A stretch of 17,500 nt of DNA from Theodoxus fluviatilis (lineage: Eukaryota; Mollusca; Gastropoda; Cycloneritida; Neritidae), in the NCBI GenBank assembly GCA_034096865.1, contig JAWQFJ010001308.1, forward strand, positions 67,536-85,035, given 5' to 3'. A model generated the notes under the pieces. That model had not been told where the DNA came from, did not search any database, and worked only from the letters and a program-made list of their open reading frames with translations. Position numbers and translations under genes: made by a program. This document shows positions 1-8,173 of the stretch, one piece after another. Within the stretch, counting starts at the first letter, position 1; every line of letters begins with the position of its first letter.

Positions 1-27
1 TCTCTCTCTCTCTCTCTCTCTCTCTCC
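1..27. repeat. (TC)n microsatellite at window edge
   Basis: Pure TC dinucleotide run, cut by the window start. It merges into a pyrimidine tract ending in CAG at 35-37, so it may also serve as the polypyrimidine tract of a splice acceptor. Confidence 0.9.
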
Positions 28-37
28 ATTCTGGCAG

Positions 38-101
38 GTGATTTTGACTACAGCGGACGAGTTTGCATCGCGCTCTAGCAATTTGACCTGTGTGTGTGTG
101 G
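38..101 (+). CDS. candidate internal exon, unidentified product
   Basis: Seen: a CT tract followed by ...TTCTGGCAG at 29-37 makes a good 3' splice site. The next 64 bases are open in the frame starting GTG ATT TTG and read VILTTADEFASRSSNLTCVCV, with an N-glycosylation-type NLT before CVC. A donor-like GGTAGAG follows at 101, and an alternative GTAAGG lies at 111. In this frame the exon ends with one extra base, which would join in frame to the LFAVCSCPDP frame of the segment at 1573. I do not recognise the protein. A second frame has an in-frame stop after GDFDYSGRVCIAL. Short exon calls by eye are error-prone and this may be chance. Confidence 0.25.
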
Positions 102-265
102 GTAGAGTGAAGTAAGGCTTGAGGTTTTTTATATCATCACATTTGTTTTGATCTGAGGATGATGGACATGTAGGTCACGAAACTTTTCTCCCTTTCGTTT
201 TTGCTTTATCAAGAATAACACATCAGAATTTAAATTGTTAGATAGTGAGCAATATATATTGTGAC

Positions 266-583
266 ATGAGTATTGGACTGGACTCGTACCGTGCACGCAT
301 TGGAATTCATGCAATGCGCATAAAGCGTGATTCACGGGTGAAGCAACCAGAGGCACTGAGTGAAGTTTGCAGGATCTCAGGAGCTTGCTGCGTGGCGATC
401 ATGCTTGGATTGCTTGCCGGACTCGTGCTTCTGGCGGTTGCAAATTGGAACTGTGTTCACAGCCTGCGGGCAGCATTTAGTGGTGGGGTGCATATGAACC
501 TACTACACGGTAGTAGGCAACTAAATGGGAAGTTTGCTACTAAATTGCGAAGTAAGGTGTGCATGAAAGCTGAATACGCGTAG
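266..583 (+). CDS. hypothetical 105-aa ORF with one hydrophobic segment
   Basis: Open frame from the first ATG at 266 to TAG at 581-583. It has a basic N-terminal third (RARIGIHAMRIKRDSRVK) and one strongly hydrophobic stretch around residues 51-66 (VAIMLGLLAGLVLLAV) that could span a membrane. No family is recognised. Upstream, 155-215 (GATGATGG...CACGAAAC) resembles the 3' coding ends of retroelements only in a general way. The last third overlaps a degenerate direct repeat, so this could be a decayed transposon piece rather than a host gene. The frame may also be open by chance. Confidence 0.2.
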   Translation: MSIGLDSYRARIGIHAMRIKRDSRVKQPEALSEVCRISGACCVAIMLGLLAGLVLLAVANWNCVHSLRAAFSGGVHMNLLHGSRQLNGKFATKLRSKVCMKAEYA

Positions 584-668
584 TTACCTCCTAAGTTGGC
601 CACTAAACAACCCAAAATTTAGTGGTGGTCTGTGTCAGCACTACACGGCTAAGTAGCCAACTATTTGC
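475..668. repeat. degenerate 50-bp direct repeat (two copies)
   Basis: Copies at 475-527 and 617-668 share ATTTAGTGGTGG, then a variable middle, then ACTACACGG, a TAGTAGGC/TAGCC block and CAACTA. They differ by small indels. Between them, CCACTAAA (600-607) and TTTAGTGG (618-625) form an 8-bp inverted repeat. The block looks like the decayed end of a transposable element. No second terminus was found. Confidence 0.5.
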
Positions 669-676
669 AAATTTCA

Positions 677-748
677 ATGGCGGACGTGTTGCCGGTTTGC
701 ACAGAAAACGCTCTATTTCTGGATACTAGCAACCCATCCAAAGAAAAT
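677..748 (+). CDS. candidate first coding exon (24 codons)
   Basis: ATG at 677 (G at +4) opens 24 codons, MADVLPVCTENALFLDTSNP and then SKEN, ending exactly at a good donor, AAT|GTAAGC at 749. A short acidic and polar N-terminus with a canonical GTAAG donor is typical of a first coding exon. The exon ends in phase 0. That fits the segment at 1573 read from its first base (GCSQCAAALIHVTGSP), but not the other frame of that segment. No homologue is recognised. It lies just after a repeat copy, so it could belong to a transposon gene. Confidence 0.3.
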
Positions 749-854
749 GTAAGCCATGCACAGCATTAATTTATCAAAGCTGTATGTTGAATGCATCAAT
801 AGGTCGTGAAAGCTTTTACATTTTACAAATCGAATGCAGGTCGACGCATCCACG

Positions 855-987
855 CTGAAGCATGAGTTACCCGTTGCCATCGGTCACGGCGTCATCCGTC
901 ATCCTTCCGCCGGAAGGATGACGGATGACTGATGACGCTTCTCTGTAATACGCCGTGACCGATGGCAACGGGTAACTCGTGCTTCAG
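855..987. mobile_element. nested fold-back element (MITE-like)
   Basis: Outer arms 855-891 and 951-987 are inverted repeats of 37 bases with one mismatch; the arm includes GTTACCCGTTGCCATCGGTC. Inside, 891-909 and 911-929 form a perfect 19-bp inverted repeat around one base (GTCATCCGTCATCCTTCCG). A 21-base remainder (930-950) is unpaired. The whole could fold into a two-part hairpin. No target-site duplication is evident. A non-autonomous DNA transposon or fold-back element is the likeliest reading; the family is unknown. Confidence 0.65.
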
Positions 988-990
988 ATG

Positions 991-1004
991 TCTCTGTCCC
1001 TCCC

Positions 1005-1039
<35 letters not shown>

Positions 1040-1371
1040 GTCTTTCTAACAGTCTCCCTCCCTCTCTGTCTCTGTGTTTTTCTCTTGCTATCACTGTCTC
1101 TCGACTCTCTGTATCCCTCCCTCTCTGTGTCTTCTAATTATATCACTGTCTCTCTCTCTCTCCGTCTCTGTGTATTTCTCTTGCCATCACTATCTCTCTC
1201 CCTCTCTGTCTCCTTGTGTCTTTCTCTTGCTATCACTGTCTCTCTCCCTCTCTCTGTGTGTATTTCTCTTGCCATCACTATCTCTCTCCCTCTCTGTCTC
1301 CTTGTGTCTTTTTCTTGCTAGCACTGTCTCTCTCCCTCTCTGTCTATCTGTGTCTTTCTCTTGCCATCACT

Positions 1372-1423
<52 letters not shown>

Positions 1424-1560
1424 TCTCTCTCTCTGTCTTTCTCTTGCCATCACTATCTCTCTCCCTCTCTCTGTCTGTGTCTTTCTCTTGCTAGCACTAT
1501 ATCTCTCCCTCTCTGTCTCTATGTGTCTTTGTCATCATTGTCTCTCTATTCACTTCTCTT
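991..1560. repeat. CT-rich imperfect minisatellite, 44-46 bp unit
   Basis: Tandem units begin with GTGTCTTTCTCTTGC, continue with a TATCACT or CATCACT core, and end in a CT-rich stretch. About ten units start near 1073, 1127, 1169, 1215, 1259, 1305, 1350, 1435, 1479 and 1523. A pure CT tract interrupts at 1376-1418. Units at 1169 and 1259 share the GTATTTCTCTTGCCATC variant, suggesting a dimeric period of about 90 bp. Long open frames here (Ser, Leu and Cys rich) are composition artefacts. Confidence 0.85.
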
Positions 1561-1572
1561 TACTCTCCCCAG

Positions 1573-1631
1573 GGCTGTTCGCAGTGTGCAGCTGCCCTGA
1601 TCCACGTGACTGGCTCCCCCCTGGTACTGAG
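1573..1631 (+). CDS. candidate 59-bp internal exon
   Basis: Seen: the pyrimidine-rich stretch ending TTTACTCTCCCCAG (1572) is a strong acceptor, and ACTGAG|GTAGGT at 1632 is a strong donor. Two of three frames are open. One reads GCSQCAAALIHVTGSPLVL. The other reads LFAVCSCPDPRDWLPPGTE, is Cys/Pro rich, and joins in phase both to the segment at 38-101 and to the one starting at 10001. The third frame has a stop. Complex, GC-richer sequence between two simple repeats supports a real exon, but the product is not recognised. Confidence 0.4.
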
Positions 1632-1733
1632 GTAGGTGTCACACTCACTCACTCGCTCACTCCGCTTCGCTCCACTCGACTCCGCTTCACTCGACTAACT
1701 CCACTCACCCCACTCACTCCACTAACTCAACTC

Positions 1734-1848
1734 CACTCACTCACTCACTCACTCACTCACTCACTCACTCACTCACTCACTCACTCACTCACTCACTCAC
1801 TCACTCACTCACTCACTCACTCACTCACTCACTCACTCACTCACTCAC
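1734..1848. repeat. (TCAC)n microsatellite
   Basis: About 28 nearly perfect TCAC units, preceded by about 95 bases of degenerate CTCACT/CCACTC derivatives from 1640. It abuts the retrotransposon remnant on its right side. Confidence 0.95.
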
Positions 1849-2470
1849 AGAAGAGCAGCTTCCGCTCTACAAGCCAAAGCAGTTTGCGTCACATGTGAAC
1901 GCGACCTCATACCATGTGACCAAGTTTCTTGTGCTCGCGCACTCCATGTGGATGCCATCTTACCTATCTCGCCACATGTCCCCCAGTCTGAAGAGAACCA
2001 CTTGTGTTTTGTTTCTGTTCACCTTAAGACCACGTCTATCACCTGTTAATCGGTTAAACTGATTTTTGAAGATCTACAACAGTGGTAGAGCGCAGAGCGA
2101 CATCGTCTGCAAAATGGAGAGTACTTCAGAAGGATGTTTGGGTCATAAGCTATATACTATGCTTATTGTTTAGAGAAATATCTTCAATGAGAGTTAATAT
2201 AGTGAGAACATAGGATCGGATTGAGTTTACATCGTTACGCCCCGAACAGCACTCAGAGCAGTTCCATTGGCATTCCCTCTTTCTCAGCGCCGCACTGATC
2301 TGAGCGTGGCTATCACCATGCCAACAGTTTTCCTGGCAGTCCGTTTTACAGTCAAATTGTCCACAAAATACCATTTTCACTGTATCCAAACCTGATCTCA
2401 AGTCTCCGTGATCAAAATGAAGTTGTATGTGCCTTTGCCCAAAACACCGTGCATTATGACTGTCCCCGCT
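1849..2470 (-). pseudogene. decayed non-LTR retrotransposon reverse transcriptase
   Basis: Read on the minus strand in shifting frames, the conserved RT blocks appear in the right order. Motif A is DLRSGLDTV (2378-2404; compare DLR.AFD.V). The GC...P.LF..YIN region is RCKLNPILCSHYINS (2193-2243). The catalytic block is FADDV followed by ALRSTT (2099-2113). GLKVNRNKTQVVLFR lies at 1987-2031, and an ALACRAEAALL-like piece lies next to the TCAC tract. Frames change at least between these blocks, and stops are present (for example after DLQKSV). The copy is therefore dead. Endonuclease and ORF1 are not visible. The motif spelling fits a CR1/Jockey/I-type LINE, but the clade is undetermined. Confidence 0.75.
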
Positions 2471-2580
2471 CAACACCCTCTCTCTTTCTTGCGAGAGTTC
2501 GAGCTGATCATCCCAGTTGTGCAGCCCACACCAAATAATGTGCGTACACGCCGTGCCACGAGTGCTAGACAAGAAAATGC

Positions 2581-5500
2581 CCAGGCCAGTATCACTACCA
2601 GGATTGTCACCTTGCCCACGCCAGTATCACTACCAGGATTGTCACCTTGCCCACGCCAGAATCACTACCAGGATTGTGACCTTGCCCACGCCAGAATCAC
2701 TATCAGGATTGTCACCTTGCCCACGCCAGTATCACTATCAGGATTGTCACCTTGCCCACGCCAGTATCACTATCAGGATTGTCACCTTGCCCACGCCAGT
2801 AACACTATCAGGATTGTCACCTTGCCCACGCCAGAATCACTATCAGGATTGTCACCTTGCCCACGCCTGAATCACTACCAGGATTGTCCCTTTGCCCACG
2901 CCAGTATCACTATCAGGATTGTCACCTTGCCCACGCCAGTATCACTATCAGGATTGTCACCTTGCCCACGCCAGTATCACTATCAGGATTGTCATTTGCC
3001 CACGCCAGTATCACTATCAGGATTGTCATTTGCCCACGCCAGTATCACTACCAGGATTGTCACCTTGCCCACGCCTGTATCACTATCAGGATTGTCACTT
3101 TGCCCACGCCAGTATCACTACCAGGATTGTCACCTTGCCCACGCCAGTATCACTATCAGAATTGTCACTTTGCCCATGCCAGTTTCACTATCAGGATTGT
3201 CACCTTGCCCACGCCAGTATCACTATCAGGGCTGTCACCTTGCCCACGCCAGTATCACTATCAGGGCTGTCACCTTGCCCACGCCAGTATCACTATCAGG
3301 GCTGTCACCTTGCCCACGCCAGTATCACTATCAGGATTGTCACTTTGCCAACGCCAGTATCACTATCAGGATTGTCACCTTGCCCACGTCAGTATCACTA
3401 TCAGGATTCTCACCTTGCCCACGCCAGTATCACTATCAGGATTGTCACTTTGCCCACGCCTGTTTCACTATCAGGATTGTCACTTTGCCCACGCCAGTAT
3501 CACTATCAGGGTTGTCACTTTGCCCACGCCAGTATCACTATCAGGGTTGTCACTTTGCCCACGCCAGTATGCCTATCAGGGCTGTCACTTTGCCCACGCC
3601 AGTATCACTATCAGGATTGTCACCTTGCCCACGCCAGTATCACTATCAGGGCTGTCACTTTGCCCACGCCAGTATCACTATCAGGGTTGTCACTTTGCCC
3701 ACGCCTGTATCACTACCAGGATTGTCACCTTGCCCACGCCTGTATCACTATCAGGGCTGTCACTTTGCCCACGCCAGTATCACTATCAGGGCTGTCACCT
3801 TGCCCACTCCAGTATCACTATCAGGGCTGTCACTTTGCCCACGCCAGTATCACTATCAGGGCTGTCACTTTGCCCACGCCAGTATCTCTATCAGGATTGT
3901 CACTTTGCCCACGCCTGTTTCACTATCAGGATTGTAACTTTGCCCACGCCAGTATCACTATCAGGATTGTCACTTTGCCCACGCCAGTATCACTATCAGG
4001 GCTGTCACCTTGCCCACGCCAGTATCACTATCAGGATTGTCACTTTGCCCACGCCAGTATCACTATCAGGGCTGTCACTTTGCCCACGCCTGTATCACTA
4101 CCAGGATTGTCACTTTGCCCACGCCTGTATCACTATCAGGGCTGTCACCTTGCCCACGCCTGTTTCACTATCAGGGCTGTCACTTTGCCCACGCCTGTTT
4201 CACTATCAGGGCTGTCACCTTGCCCAGGCCAGTATCACTATCAGGATTGTCACCTTGCCCACGCCAGAATCACTATCAGGGCTGTCACCTTGCCCAGGCC
4301 AGTATCACTATCAGAATTGTCACCTTGCCCACGCCAGAATCACTATCAGGATTGTCACCTTGCCCACGCCTGTTTCACTATCAGGATTGTAACTTTGCCC
4401 ACGCCAGTATCACTATCAGGATTGTCACTTTGCCCACGCCAGTATCACTATCAGGGCTGTCACCTTGCCCACGCCAGTATCACTATCAGGATTGTCACTT
4501 TGCCCACGCCAGTATCACTATCAGGGCTGTCACTTTGCCCACGCCTGTATCACTACCAGGATTGTCACTTTGCCCACGCCTGTATCACTATCAGGGCTGT
4601 CACCTTGCCCACGCCAGTATCACTATCAGGGCTGTCACTTTGCCCACGCCTGTTTCACTATCAGGGCTGTCACCTTGCCCAGGCCAGTATCACTATCAGG
4701 ATTGTCACCTTGCCCACGCCAGAATCACTATCAGGGCTGTCACCTTGCCCAGGCCAGTATCACTATCAGAATTGTCACCTTGCCCACGCCAGAATCACTA
4801 TCAGGATTGTCACCTTGCCCACGCCAGAATCACTATCAGGATTGTCACATTGCCCACGCCAGTATCACTATCAGGGCTGTCACTTTGCCCAGGCCAGTAT
4901 CACTATCAGGGCTGTCACTTTGCCCACGCCAGAATCACTACCAGGATTGTCACCTTGCCCACGCCAGTAACACTATCAGGATTGTCACCTTGCCCACGCC
5001 AGTATCACTATCAGGGCTGTCACTTTGCCCAGGCCAGTATCACTATCAGGGCTGTCACTTTGCCCACGCCAGAATCACTATCAGGGCTGTCACTTTGCCC
5101 AGGCCAGTATCACTATCAGGGCTGTCACTTTGCCCACGCCAGAATCACTACCAGGATTGTCACCTTGCCCACGCCAGTATCACTATCAGGGCTGTCACTT
5201 TGCCCACGCCAGTATCACTATCAGGGCTGTCACTTTGCCCAGGCCAGTATCACTATCAGGATTGTCACCTTGCCCACGCCAGAATCACTATCAGGGCTGT
5301 CACTTTGCCCAGGCCAGTATCACTATCAGGATTGTCACCTTGCCCACGCCAGAATCACTATCAGGATTGTCACTTTGCCCACGCCTGTATCTCTATCAGG
5401 ATTGTCACCTTGCCCACGCCAGTATCACTATCAGGATTGTCACTTTGCCCACGCCAGTATCACTATCAGGGCTGTCACCTTGCCCACGCCAGAATCACTA

Positions 5501-6157
5501 CCAGGATTGTCACCTTGCCCACGCCTGTATCACTATCAGGATTGTCACTTTGCCCACGCCAGTATCACTATCAGGGCTGTCACTTTGCCCACGCCTGTAT
5601 CACTATCAGGGCTGTCACCTTGCCCACGCCAGTATCACTATCAGGGCTGTCACTTTGCCCACGCCAGTATCACTATCAGGGCTGTCACTTTGCCCACGCC
5701 AGTATCACTATCAGGATTGTCACCTTGCCCACGCCTGTATCACTATCAGGATTGTCACTTTGCCCACGCCAGTATCACTATCAGGGCTGTCACCTTGCCC
5801 ACGCCAGTATCACTACCAGGATTGTCACCTTGCCCACGCCTGTATCACTATCAGGATTGTCACTTTGCCCACGCCAGTATCACTATCAGGGCTGTCACTT
5901 TGCCCACGCCAGTATCACTATCAGGGCTGTCACCTTGCCCACGCTAGTATTACTATCAGGGCTGTCACTTTGCCCACGCCAGTATCACTATCAGGGCTGT
6001 CACTTTGCCCAGGCCAGTATCACTATCAGGGCTGTCACTTTGCCCACGCCAGAATCACTACCAGGATTGTCACCTTGCCCACGCCAGTATCACTATCAGG
6101 ATTGTCATTTGCCCACGCCAGTATCACTACCAGGATTGTCACCTTGCCCAGGCCTGT
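2581..6157. repeat. 35-bp minisatellite, about 102 tandem copies
   Basis: Unit on the plus strand is CACCTTGCCCACGCCAGTAT followed by CACTATCAGGATTGT (35 bp). Recurrent variant positions are CACC/CACT, ACGCC/AGGCC, AGTAT/AGAAT/TGTAT/TGTTT, TATCA/TACCA and ATTGT/GCTGT. A few units lose one base (GTCATTTGCC near 2993, 3027 and 6106). Because 35 is not a multiple of three and the unit lacks stops, all three plus frames stay open for up to about 690 codons; the minus strand has TGA and TAG in the unit and is closed. I treat the open frames as artefacts. Confidence 0.97.
3905..4823. repeat. higher-order duplication of 13 minisatellite units
   Basis: Segments of about 460 bp starting at about 3905 and 4360 match almost base for base. 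Rare private variants recur exactly 455 bp apart: ATTGTAACT at 3931 and 4386, and TCAGAATTGT ending at 4320 and 4775. 455 is 13 x 35. Only about one unit differs inside (TGTTT versus AGTAT near 4166/4621). This is a recent unequal exchange or segmental copy inside the array. Confidence 0.9.
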
Positions 6158-6228
6158 AAAATTGCAGCACTTGAAGCCTCTGATCAAACAGTGGGGTTCA
6201 CACCATAATCAAAATAAGCGTCGACAAG
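6158..6228. other. short unique spacer after the 35-bp array
   Basis: About 70 bases of complex sequence (CTGTAAAATTGCAGCACTTG onward) between the minisatellite and the first interspersed element. No gene signal seen. Confidence 0.6.
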
Positions 6229-6315
6229 GATTAGCGCTGAACCTCCAGGTTTTGGCATTTTAAAAAAGCACACCAATAAAGCTTTGAGGACCTTCAGTAA
6301 ACCTGGAGGGATAAG
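6229..6315. repeat. interspersed family: terminal inverted motifs, copy 1
   Basis: Contains GCGCTGAACCTCCAGGTTTT (from about 6233) and its inverted partner at 6291-6309 (CCTTCAGTAAACCTGGAGG), so CCTCCAGGTTT and AAACCTGGAGG face each other. The same pair of motifs recurs to 8246. The second motif is itself a hairpin (CCTCCAG-TAAAC-CTGGAGG in the other copies). Confidence 0.7.
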
Positions 6316-6603
6316 AAAATCCTTCTTTCTCCTTCACCAATGACCAATCTCTTCGAAATTACGTCACGTTATTCGACGTCAAATGATCACGTCACACATG
6401 CCAAAACTGCCCTTGAGTCGGGACAGAGTTCCGTCCCTTGCCTTCTTTGCAACACCAAAACGTTAAAAAGTCACTTTCGTTTCAAACCTCGATTCTGAAA
6501 ATTTGATACATTCAATCGGACCTAGCTTCCAGTAAGTGTGCAAAATGTCAAGGAAATCCGTCTAGTAGTTCTTGAGATATCAGCCGTTAAGTCGGGACTG
6601 ACA

Positions 6604-6604
<1 letters not shown>
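6316..6604 (+). mobile_element. interspersed repeat body, copy A
   Basis: A 288-bp body beginning AAAATCCTTCTTTCTCCTTC and ending CCGTTAAGTCGGGACTGACA, directly followed by an AC tract. It matches copy C nearly throughout. It carries no coding frame. A non-autonomous mobile element that ends in, or seeds, a microsatellite is the best description; I do not recognise a named family. It includes several ACGTCA-type motifs (CGACGTCAAATGATCACGTC). Confidence 0.75.

Positions 6605-6677
<73 letters not shown>
6605..6677. repeat. (AC)n microsatellite, tail of copy A
   Basis: About 36 AC units, followed by AAACAGACAGATAAAAACCG. Confidence 0.95.
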
Positions 6678-6682
<5 letters not shown>

Positions 6683-6833
6683 ACAGATAAAAACCGCTGG
6701 CGCTGAACCTCCAGGTTTTGGCATTAAACACACACACACACAAAGATCGGGTTCAAACCCGCAACCTCTCGAGAAAAGAGGGGGAGTAAGGTTCGAACCC
6801 GCAACCTCTCTCGTGTACAACAACGAGTGGGGT

Positions 6834-6836
<3 letters not shown>
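6678..6836. repeat. interspersed motif plus tRNA-like duplicated blocks
   Basis: AACCTCCAGGTTTTGGCATT at 6706-6725 repeats the family motif. Then the block GTTCGAACCCGCAACCTCTC occurs twice (about 6749 and 6793). On the minus strand each gives GGGTTCGAACC, a B-box-like sequence, so these are probably partial tRNA-derived SINE fragments. Confidence 0.5.

Positions 6837-6892
<56 letters not shown>
6837..6892. repeat. (TC)n microsatellite
   Basis: Perfect TC run of about 28 units between two tRNA-like fragments. Confidence 0.95.
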
Positions 6893-6897
<5 letters not shown>

Positions 6898-6918
6898 CCA
6901 TACACACATTAAAAAAAA

Positions 6919-7021
6919 GAAGCTTCTGAGCGGATTCGAACCCGTATGCTCATCCCCTACAACCACGCATGTCCCAGCGACAAAAAAATAAATTCGACGC
7001 GCTACAGAGTGAGCTAATCCA
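6919..7021 (-). mobile_element. tRNA-derived SINE head
   Basis: On the minus strand a tRNA-like D-arm (GGATTAGCTCACTCTGTAGC) gives an A-box-like TAGCTCACTCTG at 7016-7005, and GGTTCGAATCC at 6942-6932 is an exact B-box. The A-to-B distance is about 74 bases, roughly 30 more than in a normal tRNA, and the anticodon arm is not clean, so this is a SINE promoter rather than a functional tRNA gene. It is followed on that strand by a GA tract. Confidence 0.6.
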
Positions 7022-7162
7022 TAAAGCTGTGAGGACCTCCAGTAAGCCTGGAGGGATAAATAAAAACCGCTGGCGCTGAACCTCCAGGTTTTGGCATTAA
7101 AAAACAAACAAACAATAAAGCTGTGAGGACGACCTCCAGTAAACCTAGAGGGATAAAAAATC
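7022..7162. repeat. interspersed hairpin motifs H2 and H3
   Basis: ATAAAGCTGTGAGGACCTCC and its hairpin recur at 7036-7054 and 7133-7151. The AACCTCCAGGTTTTGGCATT motif is at 7079-7098. These are copies of the same terminal module as at 6229 and 8176. The last part, TAAAAAATC (7154-7162), is the left half of a 9-bp target-site duplication. Confidence 0.7.
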
Positions 7163-7401
7163 GAATACAGGACGTTTCGTACCCTGGACGTTTCGTACTC
7201 TTGATGCTTCCTACCCTGGTTGTTGTATGCCTCATTAAGTCGATTCGTATTTTTTCTACCCTAACCCTAACCCTAACTGTAACCCTAACCCTAACCCTAA
7301 CTCTAACCCTAACCCTAACCCTAACTCTAACCCTAACCCTTACTCTAACCGTACGAAACGACTAGGTACGAAACGTCCAGGGTACGAAAAGACCCGCATC
7401 G
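7163..7401. mobile_element. 239-bp fold-back element carrying telomeric repeats
   Basis: Flanked by the perfect 9-bp direct repeat TAAAAAATC (7154-7162 and 7402-7410). It contains a perfect 24-bp inverted repeat: 7175-7198 (TTTCGTACCCTGGACGTTTC then GTAC) against 7366-7389. Between the arms lie about 15 TAACCC-type units. The insertion splits copy B of the interspersed family exactly at a point where copies A and C are continuous. A 9-bp duplication with long inverted repeats would fit a non-autonomous Mutator-like element. The extreme ends do not pair, so the class is uncertain. Confidence 0.7.
7257..7350. repeat. interstitial telomeric repeat (TAACCC)n
   Basis: About 15 units, mostly CTAACC in phase, with scattered variants (CTAACTGTAACC, CTAACTCTAACC, CTTACTCTAACC). 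TTAGGG is the metazoan telomere repeat. Here it sits between inverted arms inside an inserted element, so it is not a chromosome end. Confidence 0.95.
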
Positions 7402-7404
7402 TAA

Positions 7405-7670
7405 AAAATCCTTCTTTCTCCTTCACCAATGTCAATCTCCTCGAAATTACGTCACGTAATTCGACGTCAAATGATCACGTCACACATTTTGCATTGGACT
7501 CTGTTGTGGCACCACCAAAACGTAAAAGAGTCACTTTCTTTTCAAACCCCGATTCTGAAAATTTGATACATTCAATCGGACCTAACTTCCAGTAAGTGTG
7601 CAAAATGTCAAGGAAATCCGTCCAGTAGTTTTTGAGAAATCAGCCGTTAAGTCGGAACGGACAGACACAC
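7405..7670 (+). mobile_element. interspersed repeat body, copy B (deleted and divergent)
   Basis: Same body as copies A and C, but a segment after CACGTCACACAT is replaced by TTTGCATTGGACTCTGTTGT, making it about 20 bases shorter. The tail reads CCGTTAAGTCGGAACGGACA before the AC tract. Its left flank is displaced by the telomere-repeat insertion. Confidence 0.75.
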
Positions 7671-7671
7671 A

Positions 7672-7750
<79 letters not shown>
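7671..7750. repeat. (AC)n microsatellite, tail of copy B
   Basis: About 40 AC units, followed by AGACAGATAAAGCTGTGAGG, which leads into hairpin H4 at 7772-7790. Confidence 0.95.
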
Positions 7751-7755
<5 letters not shown>

Positions 7756-8079
7756 GATAAAGCTGTGAGGACCTCCAGTAAACCTGGAGGGAAAATCCTT
7801 CTTTCTCCTTCACCAAAGTCCAATCTCCTCGAAATTACGTCACGTTATTCGACGTCAAATGATCACGTCACACATGCCAAAACTGCCCTTGAGTCGGGAC
7901 AGAGTTCCGTCCCTTGCCTTCTTTGCAACACCAAAACGTTAAGAAGTCACTTTCTTTTCAAACCTCGATTCAGAAAATTGGATACATTCAATCGGACCTA
8001 GCTTCCAGTAAGTGTGCAAAATGTCAAGGAAATCCGTCCAGTAGTTCTTGAGATATCAGCCGTTAAGTCGGGACTGACA
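7751..8079 (+). mobile_element. interspersed repeat, hairpin H4 plus body copy C
   Basis: Hairpin at 7772-7790 followed directly by the 288-bp body (7792-8079), which is nearly identical to copy A. Copies B and C start about 390 bp apart, so body + AC tract + hairpin behaves as a tandem unit here. Confidence 0.75.

Positions 8080-8170
<91 letters not shown>
8080..8170. repeat. (AC)n microsatellite, tail of copy C
   Basis: About 45 AC units, the longest of the three tails, ending in AGATAAAGCTGAGAGG. Confidence 0.95.

Positions 8171-8173
<3 letters not shown>

Noticed and set aside
150..215. Hammerhead ribozyme (CTGAGGA ... CGAAAC)
   Set aside because: The conserved core words appear, but stem II does not pair cleanly next to the core and no convincing stem III or cleavage site was found.
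2581..6157. CRISPR array
   Set aside because: Contiguous repeat units without unique spacers, in eukaryotic context.
2581..6157. TetR operator-like motif (TATCACTATCAGG) in each unit
   Set aside because: Lacks the palindromic CTATCAGTGATAG core; a chance partial likeness.
2408..6263. Very long open frames (400-690 codons) over the 35-bp array
   Set aside because: All three plus frames are open because the unit has no stops and a length of 35. No start context, splice structure or unique domain; the unique N-terminal part of one overlaps the antisense RT remnant.
6919..7021. Functional tRNA gene
   Set aside because: The B-box is perfect, but the anticodon arm and A-to-B spacing are abnormal; kept as a SINE head.
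7257..7350. True chromosome end
   Set aside because: Repeats are short, variant, enclosed by inverted arms and followed by 10 kb of other DNA.
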